Source: Myxococcales bacterium (GTDB lineage Bacteria; Myxococcota_C; UBA6777). From it: DNA of 18,998 nt. Below the pieces are notes generated by a model that was not told the origin of the DNA, made no database searches, and worked only from the letters and a program-made list of their open reading frames with translations. Below, piece after piece: positions 13,761-18,998 of this stretch. Where the stretch lies: contig JALTMC010000475.1 of NCBI GenBank assembly GCA_027005175.1, forward strand, positions 31,815-50,812, read 5' to 3'. The position numbers and the translations under genes were made by a program. Position 1 is the stretch's first letter. Every line of letters starts with the position of its first letter.

Positions 13761-16315
13761 GTATTCGCTCCCACATTTGTAGCAGAGTCCGGAACTGTAA
13801 AGCTATTTGTGGTTAGGGCGTGCTGGGAGAGTGAAGACTCTGGCATAAAAGGTAGGTGATGAACACGCTGACCGAGGGCCTGGGCGATAGCATTGGTTAC
13901 TGCGGGTGCGATGCCCAAAGCAGGCAGATAGTCTAGCCCTTTGTGTCCTAGGGGACCATCGGAGTGGGGCTGCTCTATCAAGATGGGGTGGATTTCGGGT
14001 ACTTGGCCTAGAACGCGAAGCGGATGTGACAAAGACATCTGCTCAGGTTCTCCTCGCCAGTTGGGGGCTTGAAACAAAGTATAGGCCAGGCCACGATAGG
14101 CACCACGAATCAGTTGATGTCTGGCCAATGTCGGATTCAATACCTTACCAATATCACAGGCTACATACAATGTGAGCAGCTCGACCTCTTGACTGTCTAG
14201 GTCTATCTCTACCTCTGCAAAGTAGGCCCCATAGGCAAAAGCCGGGTAATGTAAAGCCTCGGATGTTGGAGGCTCTTCCGTTTTGAGGGCAACAGTTGTG
14301 GGGCACGAGTGAAAGCCAAAGCGCGCCATGGGAAGGCCCTTCTCCCAACACAGTCTGACTGCCTCAGAGAAGGCCATACTTTGGTCGTTGGGACCAAAGA
14401 TCCGACCCACGCCTGTGGATATCTCGGAAACGCTGCAGTTCCAGTGCAAGGATGCTTGGTCGAGAAGCTGCTCTCGAAGGGGATGAGCTGCCTTTAATAA
14501 AGCCTGACCTGTCAGAAACATGGAGGTTGGAAGCGACCAGGGGGTAGGGGCAGGCAATCGAGTGGTATCGATAGCAAGGATTCGGATGGATTCAAAGGGG
14601 ACTGCCAAAGTCTCGGCAGTCATCTGTGTCAAGCGAGTCTGGTTGTCGCTGCTGGCATTGATTTGAGGGACATTGAGCAGCACCGTACCATCCCGCTGGA
14701 TCTGAATCGAGGCCATGGCTTGGGGGGCTGTGGACTCTCCTCCTGTGGTCAGTCCCATATGGGCCAGAGCAACGCCCCAGCCTCGTTGGCGTCGGGCAGC
14801 TCCCGTCCAGGTAAAGGTTGACCCTGGAAGGCTGTCGTGGGACGGTGAAGACTGTCTGTGACCCAGGTCTAGTGTCTCCGGTGGGGAGGATGATACTTCT
14901 CCGTGTTCATCGATGGAGGGAACACTGTTCAGCGAGGGGGAGCTTACTGTGTCTGGAACAGGTGCCGCTGGTGCTGATGGCTCTTCTCGAAGAACGGCTT
15001 CAAGGTCTGTTTGGGAGGGGGCTTCCTCTGGGCTTTGGGAGGGAGGAGACCATTGGGCCGCTTGTGTGACTGCGGTGAGGGCCTCCACGAGGCCACTAAT
15101 ATCTTCCAGTGGTTGGCCCCAAACGCTTGAACCGCCCGGTTGAATCACATTGATCTGACGCATTCTCACAGGATCGATTCGCAATCGTTGAGCGAGCTGA
15201 TCGAGCATACTTTCGCGAGCAAAGCAGGTGGCCATCTGTCCGTAGCCTGGAAGCAACGCAGAGGGTGGGGTATGTGTGGAGACAGCAACAACCTCGATCT
15301 GAAGGTTGGGGATTGTGTACGGTCCACACGCATGCGCGAGCACTCGGTGGAGAAGGGGAGAGAGGTCATGGGGATAGGCCCCCACTTGGAAGTGAGCTGT
15401 GATCGCGCAAGCTTGTATCTGCCCATCCCGGTTGGCACCGTATTTTATGTTGATGCGGGCTTGTGGGCGATGTCCAAACCATCGCAACGCACTACTGCGT
15501 GGAAGCGACAAGGTTACCGGGTATCCTGTGATCCAGGTGGCGAGAGCTGCATAGGATGCCATCAGGCTTGAACGGAGGGCATACCCCTGATTGTTCCCCC
15601 GCAGAGCGTGTTGAATGACCTGTATGCGGTTGTGTGGTAAATCCAGCAGGTGTGCGATGGTGTCTTGAATCAAGTAGGGGTGGTTGGTGCTGCCTCGGAT
15701 CTGAAGCCCGTCTTGAGCATCGATCTGTGTCGAGATGATCGGGCTCTCCAGCAAATCAAGGGTTTGGCCTTCGCTGGTGAATAGCTGCTCAACAACTTGG
15801 TCACTTTCTGCAAACGCGCTTGTGGGATCGCCCTTTGTGTGCTGCCAGCTTTTCCAGATATTCGGAGGCTCTTGCTCCTTCGATACCTGTGGGGCGTCGA
15901 AAGCCAGGGCTTCTGTTAGTGTTATGACCGCCGGGAGCTGCTCGCTTTCGATGTTGATACGTTGGGTTGCACGTTGTGCCGCATCTTCATCGCGAGCGAC
16001 GATCAGCGCGATGGCTTCTCCCTGGTATCGCGTTTCCAAGCCAGCTAGATAAGGTTGTGATGTATGGCGCAGTACAGAGGGACCCGGTAGGTCATGCGCT
16101 GTAATAACACGGACAATGCCTGGCACTTGCAGGGCTTCTGTGACATCAATGCGATGTATTCTCAGATGCGGATGTGGGCTGCCTACCAGAGCCAAAGACA
16201 TCGCGTTGGGGGGCACACTATCACGGCTATAGTGGGCGGCTCCGGTCACTTTTTCAATGATGTCAACGCGTGGCAGCGAACGTCCGACAACATGTTTTGG
16301 ATGATTCCGCACCAT
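13757..16315 (-). CDS. Molybdenum hydroxylase large (molybdopterin-binding) subunit, XdhA/CoxL family, with altered active-site motifs
   Basis: An 852-residue protein of the xanthine dehydrogenase / aldehyde oxidase large-subunit family. It starts as family members do (VGRSLPRVDIIEKVTGAAHYSRD), and the layout GQTLDLLESP, PN...THTPPSALLPGYGQ, FARESMLDQLAQRLRIDPVRMRQIN, GWGVALAHMG, YVACDIGKVLNP and APAVTNAIAQALGQRV follows the family throughout. The motifs that normally hold cofactor and substrate are changed: the GGGFGGK loop reads RGNNQGY (239-245), the RGFG loop reads PGYG (356-359), and the segment that carries the catalytic Glu (GVGE) reads GLDY (793-796), leaving no Glu. About 80 residues rich in Pro, Ser and Glu (423-500) are inserted before GWGVAL. 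The first gene of the operon; its ATG follows GAGGAG by only three bases. The substrate is unknown, and it may bind the cofactor differently or be inactive. Confidence 0.9.
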   Translation of the reverse strand: MVRNHPKHVVGRSLPRVDIIEKVTGAAHYSRDSVPPNAMSLALVGSPHPHLRIHRIDVTEALQVPGIVRVITAHDLPGPSVLRHTSQPYLAGLETRYQGEAIALIVARDEDAAQRATQRINIESEQLPAVITLTEALAFDAPQVSKEQEPPNIWKSWQHTKGDPTSAFAESDQVVEQLFTSEGQTLDLLESPIISTQIDAQDGLQIRGSTNHPYLIQDTIAHLLDLPHNRIQVIQHALRGNNQGYALRSSLMASYAALATWITGYPVTLSLPRSSALRWFGHRPQARINIKYGANRDGQIQACAITAHFQVGAYPHDLSPLLHRVLAHACGPYTIPNLQIEVVAVSTHTPPSALLPGYGQMATCFARESMLDQLAQRLRIDPVRMRQINVIQPGGSSVWGQPLEDISGLVEALTAVTQAAQWSPPSQSPEEAPSQTDLEAVLREEPSAPAAPVPDTVSSPSLNSVPSIDEHGEVSSSPPETLDLGHRQSSPSHDSLPGSTFTWTGAARRQRGWGVALAHMGLTTGGESTAPQAMASIQIQRDGTVLLNVPQINASSDNQTRLTQMTAETLAVPFESIRILAIDTTRLPAPTPWSLPTSMFLTGQALLKAAHPLREQLLDQASLHWNCSVSEISTGVGRIFGPNDQSMAFSEAVRLCWEKGLPMARFGFHSCPTTVALKTEEPPTSEALHYPAFAYGAYFAEVEIDLDSQEVELLTLYVACDIGKVLNPTLARHQLIRGAYRGLAYTLFQAPNWRGEPEQMSLSHPLRVLGQVPEIHPILIEQPHSDGPLGHKGLDYLPALGIAPAVTNAIAQALGQRVHHLPFMPESSLSQHALTTNSFTVPDSATNVGANT

Positions 16316-16558
16316 TGGCTCCTCGTCGTCTATGCGCGTCCAACCTTCGTATCATACCTTCCTAGAGCTACCTGTCAACCGCCCATTGCTTCCCCGAACT
16401 CTATCTTTAAATAACTTAATCCCAAGCTCTTCCAATCTGAGGTGACCTATGTTACTTTTGTTTTTGGTCAATTTGATGTTTCCTTTCTACGTCACCAGGC
16501 GTAACTTTCCACAGTCATACAAGTATTTTTTTGAGCTTTTGTGAAGGAGTCGAGAAAG
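16316..16558. other. Divergent intergenic region
   Basis: 243 AT-richer bases between the molybdenum-hydroxylase operon and the large surface protein gene, expected to hold both promoters. GGTGAC (16441-16446) and GTCACC (16491-16496) form a six-base inverted pair 44 bases apart. No -10/-35 pair is convincing. The right end carries AAGGAG at 16544-16549, nine bases before the surface protein's ATG. Confidence 0.4.
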
Positions 16559-18998
16559 ATGTTGAACCGAACCTTTGGGTGGGGACGTTATTCTCGTTTG
16601 TTATCTGTCTGTTTTCTTCTTCTTTTTTGCAGCGTCTCTCTGGTGCGTTGCTCTCCCCCCGAAGATACAGGTGATGCAGGTGAGAAGTGTACGAACAATC
16701 TCGATTGTTCAAAGGCTGAAGCTGCGAAATGCGGTGGTGGGAAGTGCCTGTGTCAAGCCGGAAAATGCGTTGTGAAGGGGAATGAACCGCCTGAAGCTGA
16801 TGCTGGAAATGACCAAACCATACGTCTGGGACAAAAAGTCTTTTTGGATGGAAATAACTCCTTTGACAAGGATGGAGATATCATCTCCTTTCAATGGAGC
16901 CTGATCACAAAACCTACAGGTAGCTCCGTTACTTTGGACGCTGTGGATAAGAGGCAGATCTCTTTCACCCCTGATGTTGACGGCACGTACGAAATCCAGC
17001 TTGAAGTGAGTGATGGGAAAAGTAAGGCCACGGATTCGGTGACCATCAAGGTCACTCGTGGAGCAAACTCTGCTCCTACCGCAAAGGTCAATGAACCCCA
17101 AACTGTTGCAGTGGGAAGTAACGTTCAACTCGATGGCTCTGGAAGCTCGGACCCTGAGAAAGACAAGCTGAGTTTTGATTGGACATTGGACGCCCCTACA
17201 GGGAGCAAGGCAAAACTCTCAGATAAAACATCTCCAAAACCTACGTTTGCTGCGGATGTTGCGGGTGCATATAAGGCTACTTTGGTGGTGAGTGACGGCC
17301 AAAAAACAGACACCGCTTCCGTGACCATCACTGCTCTCTCTGGCTTTGACAAAGAGCCTGTCATTGAAAAGCTCGACCCCGCTCGTGTTCCTTCGGGTGC
17401 AAAGGCTACCGTTAACATTATCGGGAAGCAGTTCATCAAGGGGGCAGTGATCTTATTCAAGAGTCGGGAGTTGCTTCCAACCAGTGAGACAGCAACGAAG
17501 CTTGTTGTTGATCTGGACCTGCTTTTGGTCAAGGCGGGCAAATACCCGGTGGTGGTTAAAAATCCAAACAAACGCCAGTCAAAACCTTTTGAACTGGAGG
17601 TCTTTGAGGTCGCAGCTCCCGTGGTGAGTAAGCTGTCTCCAGCGAAAGCCGGGACAGGATCAAAGCCCACCATTAAGGTTACAGGCGGTAATTTTGTTCA
17701 GGGTTCTGTTGTCTTTTTCACGGGCACACAACTCAAGACAAAAACGATCAGCGGTACAGAGATACAAGCAGAGCTGGATCTCACGGGTATCTCTATTGGT
17801 ACGTATCCTGTGTTGGTGCGGAATCCCGGTGGAAAAGACTCCAATATTGTAAACTTTGAAGTCACGATACCGCCTCCACCTCCAGAGATTACCATCATTA
17901 ATCCAGAGCAGGGAAAAGAGGGTGCTATCATCGACTTCAGCGTCTTTGGCAAGCGTTTTACCTCGGGCAGTAAGATACTTCTGGATGAGAAACCCATCCC
18001 CACAAAGTTTGTGAGTACAGGTGAACTCAAGGCTGACCCCAAGCTGGATCTGACAAATGTACCCGGTGGTATCCGCAAAATACGTGTTCAAGACGACCAA
18101 GGATACAAGTCAAAAGAAGTCGACTTTAAGGTCTTGGGTCAGTTTCCGACTGCCAATCTCAAGACGGTCTCTCCCAATTCGGGTGTGACTCAGTCTATCT
18201 CTGTTGTGACGATCTCGGGAGACTCTATCGATCCCAAGTCCAGAGTGATCTTTAACAACAAGCCCGCCAAAACCACAACCTTTTTGAGTTCAACGCAGAT
18301 TAAAGCGACGATTGATCTGCAGACCACCGCGCCAGGGAACTACCAAATCTGGGTGGAGAACCCTGGAAAGACAGCCCCTCAACCCAGCAACAAGTTGCCA
18401 TTTACGGTTCGGCCTCTGCCTCCACCTTCGATTACAAGTGTAGCGACAAGCTCCTATCTCTATAAGGGAAAAAAAGGAACGATCGAGCTTACGGGGCAAG
18501 GGTTTACACCGAATATGACGATCGTATTGTCGAGCCGTGGTACTCGCTCTAGCTCCTCATCGTACTGCCGAACAAACTACCTGCCCTTGTCCATTTTTAC
18601 GGTGCAGGTGCCGTTGCAATACATTAGCTCTACCAAGGTTCGAGCTACATTTATCGCACCAACCAGTGGCACCTCTTCGTACAATAGCTATTTTGGTGTT
18701 CAGGTTAAACGTGGAGCCTCTGTCTCCAACATGAAGTGCTTTTACGTGAACCCCACAACAAATGCTATTCCGGCGCCCGTGTTGCGGACACTCTCTCCTG
18801 TTGCGGTTAATGCAGGCTCCACAAGCCCAGTGAGGGTGACATTGAGTGGCTCCTACCTGGACCGATTTGGGATCGTGTACTTCAATAAAAAACAGGTTCA
18901 GACGACGACATATCGAAGTACCTCTACCTTCTATGCTTTTTTCAACATTACAGGTCTTAGCCCAGGCTCTTATGATGTTCAGTTTGAGACCCCGAGTG
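16559..18998 (+). CDS. Large putative surface lipoprotein with Cys-rich segment, two PKD domains and at least six IPT/TIG domains, 3' truncated
   Basis: The frame is open from the ATG at 16559 to the window end (813 codons), so the gene continues outside. The N-terminus is a signal sequence (LLSVCFLLLFCSVSLVRC); C31 could be lipidated, but the residue before it is Arg, which is atypical for a lipobox, so lipidation is uncertain. Residues 44-70 contain six cysteines (C44, 50, 58, 63, 65, 70; ending CGGGKCLCQAGKC), a small disulfide module common in myxobacterial-type surface proteins. Two PKD-like domains follow (about 77-165 and 168-255; PPEADAGNDQTIRLG, then APTAKVNEPQTVAVG). IPT/TIG domains begin at PVIEKLDPARVPSG, PVVSKLSPAKAGTG, PEITIINPEQGKEG, LKTVSPNSGVTQS, PSITSVATSSYLYKG and PVLRTLSPVAVNAG. 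These beta-sandwich domains form extended stalks on the cell surface. No enzymatic domain is visible so far. AAGGAG lies nine bases upstream of the start. Confidence 0.9.
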   Translation, partial: MLNRTFGWGRYSRLLSVCFLLLFCSVSLVRCSPPEDTGDAGEKCTNNLDCSKAEAAKCGGGKCLCQAGKCVVKGNEPPEADAGNDQTIRLGQKVFLDGNNSFDKDGDIISFQWSLITKPTGSSVTLDAVDKRQISFTPDVDGTYEIQLEVSDGKSKATDSVTIKVTRGANSAPTAKVNEPQTVAVGSNVQLDGSGSSDPEKDKLSFDWTLDAPTGSKAKLSDKTSPKPTFAADVAGAYKATLVVSDGQKTDTASVTITALSGFDKEPVIEKLDPARVPSGAKATVNIIGKQFIKGAVILFKSRELLPTSETATKLVVDLDLLLVKAGKYPVVVKNPNKRQSKPFELEVFEVAAPVVSKLSPAKAGTGSKPTIKVTGGNFVQGSVVFFTGTQLKTKTISGTEIQAELDLTGISIGTYPVLVRNPGGKDSNIVNFEVTIPPPPPEITIINPEQGKEGAIIDFSVFGKRFTSGSKILLDEKPIPTKFVSTGELKADPKLDLTNVPGGIRKIRVQDDQGYKSKEVDFKVLGQFPTANLKTVSPNSGVTQSISVVTISGDSIDPKSRVIFNNKPAKTTTFLSSTQIKATIDLQTTAPGNYQIWVENPGKTAPQPSNKLPFTVRPLPPPSITSVATSSYLYKGKKGTIELTGQGFTPNMTIVLSSRGTRSSSSSYCRTNYLPLSIFTVQVPLQYISSTKVRATFIAPTSGTSSYNSYFGVQVKRGASVSNMKCFYVNPTTNAIPAPVLRTLSPVAVNAGSTSPVRVTLSGSYLDRFGIVYFNKKQVQTTTYRSTSTFYAFFNITGLSPGSYDVQFETPS

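Overview
The window looks like chromosomal DNA of a free-living Gram-negative bacterium of the deltaproteobacterial/Myxococcota kind. The evidence is moderate GC, frequent TTG starts with good AAGGAG sites, a sigma-54 activator, many TPR and WD40 proteins, and a Cys-rich/PKD/IPT-TIG surface protein. The lineage is an inference from style; no rRNA or tRNA gene is present. I see no insertion sequence, phage or plasmid genes.

Layout. 3-911 (+): 3' end of a sigma-54 enhancer-binding protein, cut by the window edge. 912-1120: convergent intergenic region in which the 3' ends of both flanking genes are partly duplicated. 1121-3311 (-): two-gene operon, a FAD-dependent amine-oxidase-like protein followed by a MEMO-family protein. 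3621-7768 (+): tight three-gene operon of a two-domain protein with a Met/Gly-rich hydrophobic tail, a TPR protein and a P-loop protein; a bidirectional terminator probably closes it. 7822-8379 (-): acireductone dioxygenase (mtnD), without other methionine-salvage genes. 8731-10138 (-): a WD40 gene broken by at least two frame disruptions. 10358-11305 (+): membrane protein with signal peptide. 11391-11936 (-): exported TPR protein. 11977-12302: five 33-34 nt repeats separated by four unrelated 38-42 nt spacers, a CRISPR-like, partly degenerate array with no cas genes in view. 12350-16315 (-): three overlapping genes for a molybdenum-hydroxylase-type enzyme (large, [2Fe-2S] and FAD subunits, in transcription order). 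16559-end (+): start of a large putative lipoprotein with PKD and at least six IPT/TIG domains, running off the window.

The strongest candidates for something undescribed are the repeat-spacer array at 11977-12302; the 3621-7768 operon, whose first product resembles nothing I can name; and the molybdenum-hydroxylase large subunit, whose usual cofactor and catalytic motifs are replaced although its Fe-S and FAD subunits look intact. How these loci relate to each other is not shown by the sequence.
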